DNA of 64,000 nucleotides from Stramonita haemastoma (taxonomy: Eukaryota > Mollusca > Gastropoda > Neogastropoda > Muricidae), in the NCBI GenBank assembly GCA_030674155.1, contig CM060326.1:36732097-36796096 (forward strand), read 5' to 3'. Under the pieces are notes generated by a model that saw only the letters and a program-made list of their open reading frames with translations, did not search any database and was not told the origin of the DNA. Positions within the stretch are counted from its first letter, which is position 1; each line of letters starts with the position of its first letter. The translations under genes were made by a program, and so were the position numbers. Positions 25,925-40,269 of this stretch are shown one piece after another.

Positions 25925-26335
25925 TATTATTGACCTGTGCCTTATCGTTGGTCCTGTCCTCAACCAGTCCCGATCTTTTTCCCCTGACCAATCAAAAAAT
26001 CATCAATACCTAACAACACGCGCGCTCCTCCCCTACCCCCGTCCCCAAATACTCCCACGCCAATAGAGGATCTACCTGAAAAGCCGTGTCTTTGATGACC
26101 TTCTCAAGAAGCTCTCTCCCTTTAACCAGTAACCATATTTAGCATACCTTGTTTGAGGCCTCAGCAGCAACATATTGTTCAGCCACCACCACCCTTCACC
26201 GGATATCAGCCATGGGTGGTAAGACCCAATACTGTTATTTTACACATTGCTTACTTTTAAAGGACTATCCCACTTGGGAAAAGCCTTCTGATAAGGATGC
26301 CTTGACGATACAATACTGGAGAGAAATATTGCAGT
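25925..26335 (+). repeat. Alpha-family repeat, diverged
   Basis: Has CTCAACCAGTCCCGATC, CCAATCAAAAAATCATCAAT and the CCCACTTGGGAAAAGCCTTC block. It is more diverged than its neighbours and lacks the 3' GATGGTG tail. Confidence 0.5.
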
Positions 26336-26724
26336 AATAAAAATGTATAGTCAATAGAGAAACATGTTTCTGATAAGATTGTACTGACAATGCTTGAGAG
26401 ACATACAGGAGTAAAACCAAACAAAAAATGTACAGTCAATACTGAAACACGTTTCTAAGAGGATTCCATTGCCAAAAATTACTGGAGAGATATACTGCAG
26501 AAATATATAAGATTATAATTAATCTAGAAACATATTCAAGGATGAAACTTTGTAGAACATTACCTTAGAAACGTACTTGGATCATTTCTTTTTTCCGTTT
26601 CTATGTCGTGTGCTTTTTCAGGTTTTTGCCCATTCTCTATTGCTGTCGTCTTATGCTTCTTTCAAAGCTAGTCTTCCACTCTTCTTGGACATTCTTTTTT
26701 TAGTTTGTGTTCACCTTCCCATGT

Positions 26725-27180
26725 CAACAATCACTGATGCATTGTTAACCTGCCTCCACTTTTATACCTGTCGAGTGCCAGTGCAGGTCTTCCACACCAG
26801 GCTAATTGAAAAACCATCAATAACCAACTACTCTCCCAACACCTGGATTTGCCATCTGACAGGGAACCATGTCTTCCATGGCCTAACAAAGAATCGATTT
26901 CACCTGGGTTTGCCGTCCACCGGGCTAGCGGGTCATACGGCTGCCACATTTATTGTTCCGTCGCTGTCAGCACTGAGTGGTGATTGTCTACGGACGATTA
27001 CGCCTCATGCTGTAGCTTTACACGTCGCTTACGGTCAAAAGGCTGCCGTTTTCTGGTGGGGGTGCACTAACAATGCCTCTCCTCTCTCTTAGCGAGGCTG
27101 AATATCGGTGATTGTGTTGTTGTTTGGAAGGAGATGGTGGCAGTGGTGGTGTTTGTGATGGGGACATATAACATTTACGT

Positions 27181-27185
<5 letters not shown>
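26725..27185 (+). repeat. Alpha-family repeat, near full length
   Basis: Begins CCATGTCAACAATCACTGAT, continues through AGGCTAATTGAAAAACCATC, two accept-and-repeat subunits, GGTGATTGTCTACGGACGAT and TACACGTCGCTTACGGTCAA, and ends at GATGGTGGCAGTGGTGG before (TG)n. About 460 bases, one of the most complete copies. Confidence 0.7.
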
Positions 27186-27351
<166 letters not shown>

Positions 27352-27747
27352 TGTACACTACATGCCACATAGATTATTACAAATTTATCACGTGTTACCG
27401 GGGCAAAGTTTCAAAAGTCATGACAAAAATGAAGAAGAGACATTGCCTTGTTACAGACAAGTTTGTTGTGAGATGTATGTTTTGAATCTGTACAGTTTTG
27501 CAGAGGAAATCTGTCCCCCTTACCAGTTTCCATTGTAAGGGCTAATCAGAACTTATATACATTTAAAACAAAAGGATCTGAATCTATCCTGTAACCATGT
27601 TATGAATCCATGACATGATGACTATTTTGGTTGTTGTTAATTAAGTTTTCAGAATATGACATTTTGTGTTTTGTGCCCAGTCCCCTCCCACTGTCCCCTT
27701 GTGAATGGGCATCTTGCCTGACACAATAAACCATTGTGATTCTCTCT

Positions 27748-28078
27748 GTTGTCTGTCTGTTGTTTGTCTGTCTGTCTCGTCTGTCTTCGTCTGTCTGTCT
27801 GTCTGTCTGTCTGTTGTCTGTCTGTCTGTCGTCTGTCTGTCTTCTTCTGTCTGTCTGTCTTCTGTCTGTCTGTCTGTCTGTCTTCTGTTGTCTGTCTGTC
27901 TGTTGTCTGTTTCTTTTCTGTCTGTCTGTCTGTTGTCTGTTTCTGTCTCGTCTTCTGTCTGCTCTGCTGTCTGTCTGTCTGTCTGTCTGCTGTCTGTCTG
28001 TCTGTGTCTGTCTGTCTGTCTGTCTGTTGTCTGTCTGTCGTCTGTCTGCTTCTCTCTCTCTCTCTCTCTCTCTCCTCT

Positions 28079-28118
<40 letters not shown>

Positions 28119-28137
28119 GCCGTGTGTGTGTGGTGTG

Positions 28138-28212
<75 letters not shown>

Positions 28213-28213
28213 G
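27748..28213. repeat. (CTGT)n-(CT)n-(TG)n compound array
   Basis: CTGT tetranucleotides with frequent GTC/TTC slips (27748-28050), CT (28053-28117), TG (28123-28210). Frames of nearly 200 codons here are simple-sequence artefacts. Confidence 0.97.
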
Positions 28214-28215
28214 GG

Positions 28216-28880
28216 CATGCAAGAGTATACCTCAGTGTATTTACCTGGATGTGTTTGCGTTACGTAAAATGTAAATTAATAAGCTTCATTTGTCTAACTG
28301 ACTTCTTTTATCAGGGTTGGGTATATCCTAGCTTTCACTAATGGTGTTGTTGCCGTTGATGCTCCTGCTGTTTATTTGCTTATTCGTTTTATCATTATTT
28401 TAATGTCCAAGCTTTCCATCACATGTTTCCGCCTATTTTTGCCATAATCACAAGGATACAACAGTCAGAACAGAATTGACAGAAAGCTTTGCAATAGTAT
28501 GCAGAAAAGACAAAAAAATCTACGAACAAAAACAAACACGACCCTCTCCAAAATGAATGTATCGCTTGTCCATTTTGCTTTCCATTGTCCATGTTAACAA
28601 TACATAGATACTGTCCTCCCATTATCAGCTACTGGGCCTCCCTGCTGCATTAAACCTTGGGAAAAAAGAGAAAAGGAAACACACGTCCACCCCCAGAAAG
28701 GAATACGGAGAAGACAAATTCAAATACATGAATTTCAAGAAAGCAAAAACAAAGAACAAAAACAATAAAGACAGCACGCGAATAAAACAAAAGAGTAAAG
28801 AAAAAACACCCAACCATATGAAATACAAAACAACCAACAAAACAAAAACAAAACCCTGGACAAATAGAAAATGTCTCCAC
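28216..28880. other. AT-rich stretch without gene
   Basis: Unique AT-rich DNA with an A-rich segment at 28720-28860. No coding or RNA signal. Confidence 0.5.
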
Positions 28881-28884
28881 AAAT

Positions 28885-29270
28885 ATATGGATGGACGTCA
28901 TTCTTCATTGTGGCCAGCTTCCCTTCTCATCTCTGCCTCCACGTGTGCCTCCTTCCCTGAAGACGAATGGTCAGAGCGGGCACAAACAGACACTGCAGGA
29001 TCAGTCTTTCACAGCAGGTCACACCTCTCTCCGCCTGCACTGCCCCTTCTCCCTCTCCCCCATTCTTCACTTCCAGCTTCATTGCAGAAAGAGAAAGGAG
29101 CAGGGGATCAGGGAGAGAGGGGAGTCAGACATCAACTGCAGGGGGGAGAGAGAGAGAGACAGGAGGCCAGAGACTGGGAAAGACGGAGGGCGGGGGTGGG
29201 GGTGGAAATGCTCCTGTGATATTGATTATGCAGAAAAGATGTATCTGCTTCAATTTTTAAAAAAAACTTA
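28885..29270 (+). repeat. Beta-family repeat, copy 1
   Basis: Shares about 280 nearly identical bases with 32160-32420 and 36280-36540: TTCTTCATTGTGGCCAGCTT, GAAGACGAATGGTCAGAGCG, ACACTGCAGGATCAGTCTTT and GACATCAACTGCAGGG, then a short GA tract and AGACTGG(G)AAA. Confidence 0.8.
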
Positions 29271-29330
29271 ACCTTAGTGTTGATGAAAATGCACAAAACA
29301 TTAGTACACCAACAGGATGCTTGCGACACA

Positions 29331-29386
29331 CACCACACGCACGCACGCGCGCACGCACTCACGCACACACACACACACGCACACCG

Positions 29387-29468
<82 letters not shown>

Positions 29469-29482
29469 CAACAACAACAAAC
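29331..29482. repeat. (CA)n array
   Basis: CA repeats with CGCA variants ending in (CAA)n. Confidence 0.97.
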
Positions 29483-29879
29483 ACATCATTCGATTATTTT
29501 GGTATCGATGATGTATAAATAAAAAACAAACTACGTTTATAATTGGCATGATAACACATTCAACGTACAAAATCAGTTTTCAGCATTGTTGATTTATTAG
29601 TTGCTTTTTTTCGATGGTGTTGTCATTTTCTTTATTATTTTGTACTTTATATCACCACGTTCATTGTTTTTGTTTATTGTTTTACTGTCTTATTTTCTTT
29701 TCCCACATGTTTCTAAGTCTATTTTCTGTATTCCTGTTTTTTTTTCTTCTTTTACTTCTTGTTCTTTTTTGTACTTTTTCTTCTTTTTTCTCTTGCATTT
29801 TATCTTCTTAACCTTTAGTTTTGTGTCTTTCGCCTTTCACCTTTTCCTATCAACAACTGCCAATTGTTTAGTGATCTCT
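29483..29879. other. T-rich stretch without gene
   Basis: Pyrimidine-rich DNA leading into an alpha repeat. No coding signal beyond low-complexity Phe/Leu frames. Confidence 0.5.
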
Positions 29880-30170
29880 CTGGTTTCTACAGCCTGTTAC
29901 TCCAACAAAGAACTCCACCAGCTGGATAATTAAACACAGTGATCAATACTTAATTACCTATCAAAGAAACATTCCACATGGAGGAGCCATCTATCAGTGC
30001 GGTATGTCTTTCAGAGCCTGCATGCAGAAAAGTCTGTTTTACCCTAATGGGCCATCTATTATGGTAGCAGGTCTTACAGCCTCCACTGCAGCAGTATTGC
30101 TTCATCGCTATCAGCAGAGATCAGTAATTGTCCACAAATGATCAGACACCGCACGTTGATGTACATCTTG
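29880..30170 (+). repeat. Alpha-family repeat
   Basis: Shows the duplicated subunit pattern AAAG(A)A..TTCCAC...GCCATCTA(T)...GGTATGTCTTTCAGAGCCTG then TGGGCCATCTATTATGGTAG, followed by the TAATTGTCCACAAATGATCA core. Confidence 0.6.
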
Positions 30171-30257
30171 TTGGTTCTTTCTTCTTCTCCTTTTTTCTTT
30201 GCAATATTTAACATGTCTCTCCTCTTTGTCCATTTGTTGTTGCTATTAATGTTTGTT

Positions 30258-30720
30258 ATTCCGCCTTGCCATGTCAACAATTACTGATGTATTATTAATG
30301 CCTTTTGATGTTATTGCCTGCCCTCCACCGGTGCAGACTTCCTCACCTGGCCAATCAAAACAGCGATCGATGTCACCGGCTACCCAGCAAAGAAGCCGTT
30401 CTACCTGGATGATCTGTTCTATTTGGATAGCCCATATGATAGGCTGGTGCGTCTTTTGATGATCTGTTCTCCCTGGATAGCCCATATGATAGGCTAGTGC
30501 GTCTTTTGTGCCCTTCCAAAGGATCAGTTCTACCTCACTAGGCTATCTACCAGGGCAGCAGAAGATGATAGCTATGACCTACGTAACATGACTGTTCCTT
30601 GGCTCTCAGCTTTAACTGGCTATTGTTGGCAGACAATTAGGCCGCCCACGTTAGTTTACACGTCATCTAACGCCAAAGGGTTACACCCACATCTGAGTAA
30701 CAAGAAAGATGAGAGTACTC
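30258..30720 (+). repeat. Alpha-family repeat with 50-bp tandem unit
   Basis: Begins CCATGTCAACAATTACTGAT. Its subunit region contains two consecutive 50-base units (30411-30460 and 30461-30510) that differ at only a few bases. The core AGACAATTAGGCCGCCCACG and TACACGTCATCTAACGCCAA follow. Confidence 0.65.
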
Positions 30721-31134
30721 AAAGCAGCCTATGTTATGACAAGCCTCCCATCCAACAGAAAATTGACATAATAAGGAAACTATCAATCTGTGAATCTTTA
30801 AATCCTTACTGCTTTCATTTATTCACTCACTCGTTCATTTGTTCATTCACCTTCATTTATGCATTTTCTAGATAATACGACGGTGTTGAAAGACCAGGGA
30901 ATGTCATCTGTTTAGGACATTCAAAGTTTTCTTCAGATCGGTCGTGCGAAAATGCAGTCGTTACATTTCTTTCGTTTACAGTTGTTTACATTTCTAACAA
31001 AATTAGCCAATGCATTCTCGCACATTCTAAAAATCAGATTATAAGATTGATTAGCTTGTTTCTTATTTTGATTTGTTTTTAGCTGTCTATCCTATTCTCT
31101 GTCTCTCTATGTCTCTGTCTGAATCTCTCGCTGC

Positions 31135-31665
<531 letters not shown>

Positions 31666-31667
<2 letters not shown>

Positions 31668-32159
31668 TTGTGCACAGTTTGTGTGCTAAAGCTGATGATT
31701 TTGTTTATTTGATTTTTGCTTTTGAGCTGTATTTTAAACCTGCTAATTTGTTTGCTTGTTTAAAGTCTGTAGGTTCTTTTTGTTTTACATATGCCCCCTG
31801 AGGTTGTGATGGAGGATAATAATGAACTAAGAAGCAGAACGCTAATGACAGGCAGTTTAGCAAAACAAAGGAACTTGAAATAGGAAAATACCAACACACT
31901 TGCCATTTCTTTTTGCTTTCAATATTACATTTTCATTGTGTATATTATAAACTCAGCATTATCTGCTACTGAGCCTTTCTCATGTATCAAAACCTGCAGG
32001 AAAGAGTAGAAGAAATAAATAAATGTCTTCTTAAAAGATAAATACAGATGCAAATGATTATAATTATTCATGGAAGAAACACAGACTATACACATATAAA
32101 TTTAAACTAAGAAGTAAGATATGTGACAAAGAAACAAAACCAAAAATTTTTGCCCCAAA
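31666..32159. other. AT-rich stretch without gene
   Basis: Unique AT-rich sequence; nothing recognisable. Confidence 0.5.
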
Positions 32160-32414
32160 TATCTCAATGGACATCATTCTTCATTGTGGCCAGCTTCCCT
32201 TCTAATCTCTGCCTCAATGTGTGCCTCCTTCCCTGAAGACGAATGGTCAGAGCGGGCACAGCAGACACTGCAGGATCAGTCTTTCACAGCAGGTCACACC
32301 TCTCTCCGCCTGCACTGACCCCTCTCCCTCTCCCCATTCTTCACTTCCAGCTTCATTGCAGAAAGAGAAGGGGCAGGGGACAGGGAGAGAAGGGAGTCAG
32401 ACATCAACTGCAGG

Positions 32415-32497
<83 letters not shown>

Positions 32498-32730
32498 GAG
32501 AGAGGGAGAGAGAGGAGAGAGAGAGAGAGAGAGAGAGAGGAGACTGGAAAAGATGGGAAGGGGGTTGGGGCGAGATGCTCTTGTGTCATTGATCACACAG
32601 GATAGATGTACCACTTCTATTGCTGCCTTTCATGTGGATTGACACCCAAGAATGTGGACATGTATACATCAAATGAATGCAAATGTAGGAACAAGTCCAA
32701 ACACATGCATGTGCTAGTGCAAAGATATGC
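32160..32730 (+). repeat. Beta-family repeat, copy 2, with (GA)n inside
   Basis: Same blocks as 28885-29270. A GA array at 32417-32540 sits between CAACTGCAGGGG and AGACTGGAAAAGATGGG. The 3' part continues CACACAGGATAGATGTA and ATGTGGACATGTAT. Confidence 0.8.
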
Positions 32731-32769
32731 ACATGCATACAAAACACCACTTGCCACGTTTACAGATAT

Positions 32770-32824
32770 ATCGATAGAAATATAGAGATAGAAAGATTGT
32801 ACAATAGATAGATAGAGATAGATG

Positions 32825-32861
<37 letters not shown>

Positions 32862-33110
32862 CTAAGATAGATAGATAGATGGATGGATAGATATGATGAG
32901 GTATTGATAATGAGAGATAGATATAATAATACAGTATAGATAGAGAGATAGATAGATAAGATAGAGAAGACAGACAGATAGACAGAAATAGACAGACAGA
33001 CGAGACGCAGAGGCAGACAGACAGACAGACAGATGACAGATCAGATCATAGATATAGATAGATAGATAGATAGATAGATGATAGATAGATAGATAGATAG
33101 ATAGAGATAG

Positions 33111-33172
<62 letters not shown>

Positions 33173-33226
33173 ACAGATAGATAGAAAGATAGATAGATAG
33201 ATAGAAAGACAGACAGACAGACAGAC

Positions 33227-33289
<63 letters not shown>

Positions 33290-33335
33290 CAGATAGAAAG
33301 TAGATAGATAGATAGACAGACAGATAGATAGATAA

Positions 33336-33413
<78 letters not shown>

Positions 33414-33530
33414 GGATAGATAGAAAGATAGATAGATAGATAGACAGATAGACAGATAGATAGATAAAGTGTTAGAGTGAGAAACAGAGACAGAGACAGA
33501 CAGGCATACAGACACACAGAGACAGAGAGA
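32770..33530. repeat. (GATA)n/(GACA)n array of about 750 bases
   Basis: Predominantly GATA tetranucleotides with GACA clusters at 32965-33035, 33205-33230 and near the end. Confidence 0.98.
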
Positions 33531-33699
33531 GAAAGTTTTATACCATGAAATACTATCCTTCTCTAAAGGAAAATGTTTCAAAATACTTTATCAATTTGAT
33601 TACAATGGGGGCGGGGGGGAGGGGGGGACACATAAAACAGACTTTACTTCCAGCCCGCTCCCATTTAAAACACAATTCCAGGGGGAACAAAGAAAAGAA

Positions 33700-34110
33700 A
33701 ATCTAAGGACTAAGTGACCTGCCTTTAAAATCCCCGACAAATGGCGAAGTTCTATGGTTGTTGCATTGCAGCATGCCTCCTGGTGCTTTTAATCATCATT
33801 AGTTGTTGCAAGGCTTCAAAGGGACACGTTTGTTCATTCCTTTTTTCACAATCATATTTGATTTATAGGATTTCTGTCTCGAGGATTGTAAGTGATCATT
33901 AGCAACAAATCATTCCTCGGATAAGTTTGTTTGTCAGTAGTGTGTATCTTTGTGCGTATTGCTGTATTCACTGCTATTTGGATTATTATACTCACATGTT
34001 CTCAATCTTTCTGTGGTTTTATCTATTCTACCTTTATGTGTTCATCCTATACAGAAGCTGAAAGGTCAGACCTGATAAATCAGATGCCCGAAGACAAGTT
34101 TTTTTTACAA
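33700..34110 (+). repeat. Zeta-family repeat, copy 1
   Basis: Aligns with 37610-37925: TTGCATTGCAGCATGC / TTGCATGACAG..GCATGC, AATCATCATTAG, GGCTTCAAAGGGACGC-like block and TTGATTTATAGGATTTCTG. Diverged and unclassified. Confidence 0.55.
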
Positions 34111-34244
34111 TTCTCTCTACCTACAGTGGCCCTTCAGGTTAGATTGGGAATATTGAATTATTGAATCATTCCTGACAGAGTATGGGTAGAAAATCGAACG
34201 AGAAAGGGCTTGAAAAAAACCGATCGTTCATCATGTGATTGTGG

Positions 34245-34455
34245 TTGAATTATAAAAATAATCACTAATGCCTAACTACCTACCAAAAAGACCATTCCAC
34301 AGGAATGAGCCACCTAACAGTGCATCATGCCTTGCATAGCACGGCAAAGTGTCTATTCCATCCTAATGGGCCGTCTAACTGGGTAGCAGTTCATATGACT
34401 TCTGCAACAACAGTATTGGTCCATCGTTATCATCACAGATTGATGACTGTTCTCA
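34245..34455 (+). repeat. Alpha-family repeat, partial
   Basis: Contains CACTAATGCCTAACTACCTA, CATTCCACAGGAATGAGCCA and TAATGGGCCGTCTAACTGGG, then the core start. It lacks the 3' third. Confidence 0.55.
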
Positions 34456-34579
34456 ACTTTTTTCCCCTTTCTCCTTTTTCTTTTTTTTTCAGTTTTACTG
34501 TTCCTTCTTCAACATCATTACTTTCTCTCTTTTTCTTTCCTATCTTCATCATATTCTTCTCTTCTTTTAGTGACGTTTT

Positions 34580-34583
34580 GCTT
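34580..34583 (+). other. Empty target site of the gypsy insertion
   Basis: GACGTTTTGCTTAAAATTC is continuous here, while the element splits it after GCTT in the other allele (9525-9528 and 51023-51026). A single GCTT with no leftover LTR means the site was never occupied in this allele, since excision of LTR elements leaves a solo LTR. Confidence 0.85.
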
Positions 34584-34596
34584 AAAATTCTATCTT

Positions 34597-35150
34597 TCCA
34601 TGTCAACAATCACTAATCGATTAATCATATATCTGCTGTCATAACTCGTCCTTCACCGGTGCACAGCTTCCACAACTGCTTACAGAAAAGGAACACACAT
34701 CAATATCTCACTACCCGCCAAAGAAACTGTTCCACTTGAATAGACCATCTAACAAGGTAGCGTGTCTTTCACAGATTTCCGAAAAAAAAATCTGTTTCAC
34801 AACACTGCACCGTCGTCCAGGGCTGCTAGCTTTGATTTATGGCTTGCAGGGTAACACTGATCTCCTGTTGCTATCAGCACAGACAGATTGGTGATTACCA
34901 ACAGACAGTGGGTTGGTCCTCACAATGCAGGTTTACACCTCGCCTGCTGTCCAACCATCAGCTGCTTTCCGGTAAGGATGCAGTTACAACGCCTCTCCTC
35001 CCATTTTCATCTCTCTGCACTGTGTTGTTGTTGGTTGGGATTCTCTGATGATACTGGTTTTGAAGATGATGGTGGAAATGGCAGTGGTGGTAATAATAGT
35101 CAGGTATCATCAATGGGGACAAGGAAGATGGGGGAGGTAGCGGAATTGAA
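34597..35150 (+). repeat. Alpha-family repeat, near full length
   Basis: Starts CCATGTCAACAATCACTAAT; has CCTTCACCGGTGCACAGCTT, CAATATCTCACTACCCGCC, GGTGATTACCAACAGACAGT and TTTCCGGTAAGGATGCAGTT, and ends GATGATGGTGGAAATGGCAG before TG-rich DNA. The gypsy element inserted 14 bases upstream of its start. Confidence 0.7.
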
Positions 35151-35690
<540 letters not shown>

Positions 35691-36274
35691 TGTCCTCATT
35701 TACAAAATTTGATTTGCTTTTCGTTCTTTGCTAAACTTTTGATTGGTGCTATTGTTGTTATGACTGTTTTTGTTGTGGCTATTTATTATTTTTAGAACTG
35801 GTTTTCTTAGAGCTTTTTTTTTTACCTTTTCCTTTTCCATGCTTCCCTGGCGCACTTTTCCAGAAGTTTACAATCAGAACTCTATTGATGAGCATTTCTG
35901 CAATATGCTTAGCAAAGAAAAAAGGATGGGGGCAAATACTGAAACTGTGCTATCTCATTTTATGCTCAACATTCTTTATCAACCACAGAAAATGTGCTTC
36001 TTTGCATAATGTCTGATTCATCTTTTGTGATGTAGTGAAAGCTTGTAAAAAATAAACAAGGTGTGGTACCAGTTTTGCTTCTCGAAGGTAATAGGAGAAC
36101 ACAAATCATCAGATGATTCTTCTTGTTGACAATGAAGCACGAACTGTACCCATAAAAGTGACACCAAAAAATGGTCCAATTTAATACAGTACAAACACCA
36201 TCCCCCCCCCCCCCCCAAACCAATAACAAAATCCTCAAAGATTATGTTTTTTAAAAAATGTACACAAAACCATA

Positions 36275-36550
36275 TGGAAAGACATCATTCTTCATTGTGG
36301 CCAGCTTCCCTTCTCATCTCTGCCTCCACGTGTGGGCCTCCTTCCCTGAAGACGAATGGTCAGAGCGGGCACAGCAGACACTGCAGGATCAGTCTTTCAC
36401 AGCAGGTCACACCTCTCTCCGCCTGCACTGACCCCTCTCCCTCTCCCCCATTCTTCACTTCCAGCTTCATTGCAGAAAGAGAAAGAAGTAGGGGAGCAGG
36501 GAGAGAGTGGAGTCAGACATCAACTGCAGGGAGAAGAGAGAGATAGAGAT

Positions 36551-36638
<88 letters not shown>

Positions 36639-36770
36639 GGAAAATATTGGTGGTGGGGTGGTCGGGGGTGGACATCTTATTGGTCATACAGGATAGATGT
36701 ATGCACTTCAAACGCTGCATTCTATATCGAAGGACGCTTTGAAATGCAAACATGTGGATAAGAATGTATG
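36275..36770 (+). repeat. Beta-family repeat, copy 3, with (GA)n inside
   Basis: As copies 1 and 2. GA array at 36540-36634 precedes AGACTGGGAAAATATTGG. The 3' part retains CATACAGGATAGATGTATG and ACATGTGGATAAGAATGTAT. Confidence 0.8.
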
Positions 36771-36799
36771 TATATTCACGTGTATGTGAAAAACAACAG

Positions 36800-37335
<536 letters not shown>

Positions 37336-37436
37336 GACAGAACGCAAAGCTATGAAAGAGTATTTCGTGATATGCAACACAATACTCCTATAAATGACAG
37401 TGTTTTATCATGATTATTGTTGATCTGATTACACCG

Positions 37437-37440
<4 letters not shown>

Positions 37441-37526
<86 letters not shown>
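37441..37526. repeat. (CA)n array
   Basis: Pure CA, 86 bases; counterpart 53680-53816 is longer and interrupted. Confidence 0.98.
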
Positions 37527-37528
<2 letters not shown>

Positions 37529-37609
37529 ATTCTACCTCAACCTTTGAGAACTAAAAAAGCCAACAACAAAAAGCCCCAAGCCTTGACAAAGTAGAAAAAA
37601 AAACGTTTC

Positions 37610-37925
37610 TAGAACTAAATGACCTTTTTTTTTTTTAAAACAATAAATGACAAAATGAATGGCCTTGCATGACAGTTCGAACGTGGCATGCTTTCTTGTG
37701 CGTTCAATCATCATTAGCTACTTCACAGGCTTCAAAGGGACGCAGGTTTCGATCTTTTTTCATTAACAATTGATTTATGGAATTTCTGCCAGAAGGTGAT
37801 GAGTGATTTTAAGGCACAAATTGTTCTTTCAGTAATTTCTTTGCCTTCAGAGTGTGTCTTGGTGCTTTTCACTGTTGTCATTCTTGGTAAGATTGCTCCG
37901 TTAACATTTTTGTCCTAGACATTTA
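37610..37925 (+). repeat. Zeta-family repeat, copy 2
   Basis: Homologous to 33700-34110; see that entry. Also present at 53925-54215 in the other allele. Confidence 0.55.
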
Positions 37926-37975
37926 GCAGTTTTTTCTGTTTATTTGTTTGTTGGCTGTTTGTGGCAATATTATAA

Positions 37976-38287
37976 AAAGGGTACGCTGAAGAGGTCCCAT
38001 AACCTATGTGGTCGTAGGGAAGCAAGGCGTCAGAGGCCTCACTTCTCAAGGGACAGCGTGTTGAGGGCGGCGCCCTCCCTCGTTTCTTTACTTTCCTTGA
38101 CCCTCAAGAGGGCAGGCATCCATTTACAGCCGGGTGGACTGGGGGACTATACTGAAGCAAAGGCGCACAAACGGTCACCTGTCCAACCGGTAGCCTCGCT
38201 CGACGCGGCTTAATCTAAGCTTGGGGATAGCAAATACTCTGACCACTGAGTTATCCCGTTTCCTATGACCACAGAGCTATCCAGTCC
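37976..38287 (-). mobile_element. Putative tRNA-derived SINE, minus strand
   Basis: On the reverse strand it opens with two tRNA A-box-like blocks, GGATAGCTCTGTGGTCA and GGATAACTCAGTGGTCAGAG, followed about 60 bases later by a weak B-box-like GGTTGGACAGG. A body with CTGTAAATGGATGCC, a TTGAGGGTCAAGGA palindrome-like block and GGGCGCCGCCCT follows, resembling mollusc SINE bodies as I remember them. The boundaries are approximate. Class assignment needs a database match. Confidence 0.5.
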
Positions 38288-38289
38288 TT

Positions 38290-38358
38290 TATTTACCCGT
38301 ATCACCAAACACAACTGTATATATATCTATTTATATATGTATTATATACATATATATG

Positions 38359-38402
<44 letters not shown>

Positions 38403-38417
38403 CACACACATATATGT

Positions 38418-38511
<94 letters not shown>

Positions 38512-38520
38512 AACCTTAAC
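38290..38520. repeat. (TA)n then (TG)n microsatellites
   Basis: TA-rich 38320-38401 and TG 38419-38508. In the other allele the TA part is expanded and the TG part reduced to about 12 bases (54769-54780). Confidence 0.97.
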
Positions 38521-38549
38521 TATATGACCGTAATTGTCTCACATAATGT

Positions 38550-38935
<386 letters not shown>

Positions 38936-39079
38936 TGGCTTGCAGCTTTCATACTTTATCTGTCCTTCTTATTCTTGCTTTCACTTCTTCCACTATATTT
39001 TTGTAGTCGTTTATTGTATAACATGAATAAAGGAACAGACATGTATGTAAGTAATCAAATACCTGAAAATTGCGTAAAA

Positions 39080-39117
39080 TAAATGCTTATTCCATTATCC
39101 TCGATATAAAAGAATTT
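39080..39117 (+). mobile_element. SINE 3'-end fragment
   Basis: AATGCTTATTCCATTATCCT then CGATATAAAAGAATTTAAC matches the 3' terminus of the SINE at 63362-63700. Allelic copy at 55291-55327. Confidence 0.55.
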
Positions 39118-39237
39118 AACAAATGAAATTTAACAAAAAATGTCATAAAGAAATTTGATACAGAAATTGCATATGTAAATGAACACACATTATGAAAGAA
39201 CTGAATAAACAAAAAATAATTGAAGAAATAAATACAC

Positions 39238-39490
39238 GTTTGTCTGTCGTGATCGACGATAACCTCCAAAACAGCAGATGTGTCAGCTGCAGTTTCAAAA
39301 ATTGGGCAGAAATTAGATAATAGTAGAGATGCCTTGCCGACAGTGAATCCCCATTCATTCGGCGAAGAGGGCATAAGGACAGTTAGTGTTGGAGATGCTC
39401 TTCAAAGGCTAGCTAACCCCTACGGCCGCAACCCACAAAAGACTGTGCGAGTCAAACCTCCTAGTCAGTAAGTCATGGTCGATCATTAAA
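39238..39490 (-). repeat. Gamma-family repeat, copy 2
   Basis: Shares GACGATAACCTCCAAAACAG, GGGCATAAGGACAGTTAG and GTTGGAGATGCTCTTCAAAG with 12335-12600. Allelic copy at 55453-55690. Confidence 0.6.
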
Positions 39491-39689
39491 GACACACGCA
39501 AAACAAAATAAAAATTCAGAGATCGGCACTCGATCAGGAAGTAAATCGTTTCTGGGAGATTATCCTGGATTAGCTTCTAGTTCTCTGACTATCAAAAGAT
39601 TTTACTGTTCATTCCAACCTTTCCTCTTTCACTATGGGAAGAAAACGCTCTATTATATACTGTTGTTCTTACGCATGCACACTATACCT

Positions 39690-39713
39690 GTGTGTGTGTG
39701 TGTGTGTTTATGG

Positions 39714-39744
<31 letters not shown>

Positions 39745-39759
39745 TGTGTGTGTGTGTGT

Positions 39760-39819
<60 letters not shown>

Positions 39820-39828
39820 GTGTGTGAA
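39690..39828. repeat. (TG)n array
   Basis: TG repeats with three GGTG interruptions; counterpart 55894-56022. Confidence 0.97.
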
Positions 39829-40269
39829 GGTAGCATGTTTTCACTGTGTCTTTTCATCTCTTCCTTTTCAGAGGTATGGCTGTCATCAAATCGACGCCCA
39901 AGTCTTTGGCATGCATGCACTCCTATATCTCTCTCTATTGAAACTTCGTCAGAGTAAAGCCAGGAATGATCGGCTGTAAGGCCAATGTCGGAATCCTCAT
40001 TTTGTGTTGTCATCTTGCTATTCCTGATCCCCCTTCTGCTTTTAGCTTGTCTGCTTGTTTGTTTGTTATTTGTTTGTTTTCAGTATTTTGATTTTTCTTA
40101 CGTTGAAGTCTTAACCTTTTTTCCTGGTTTCAAAGCTTTGTTCTTTGCTTTCTTGTTTTATTTTGTCTGGATTTGTTTTGTTGGTCTGGTGGCTTTTTTT
40201 AACCTCTTGCTCTGTTTTAGCCTTTCATTTCTGTGCACGTGTCTGCACTTGCATTCACCCATGTGCGCA

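Noticed and set aside
26725..27125. Terminal inverted repeats making alpha a DNA transposon (CAACAATCAC start, GTGATTGTGTTG near end)
   Set aside because: Only about 9 bases match, imperfectly, and other copies do not keep the pairing.
32862..33581. 239-codon minus-strand frame of repeated Ile-Tyr-Leu-Ser
   Set aside because: Direct translation of the (GATA)n array.
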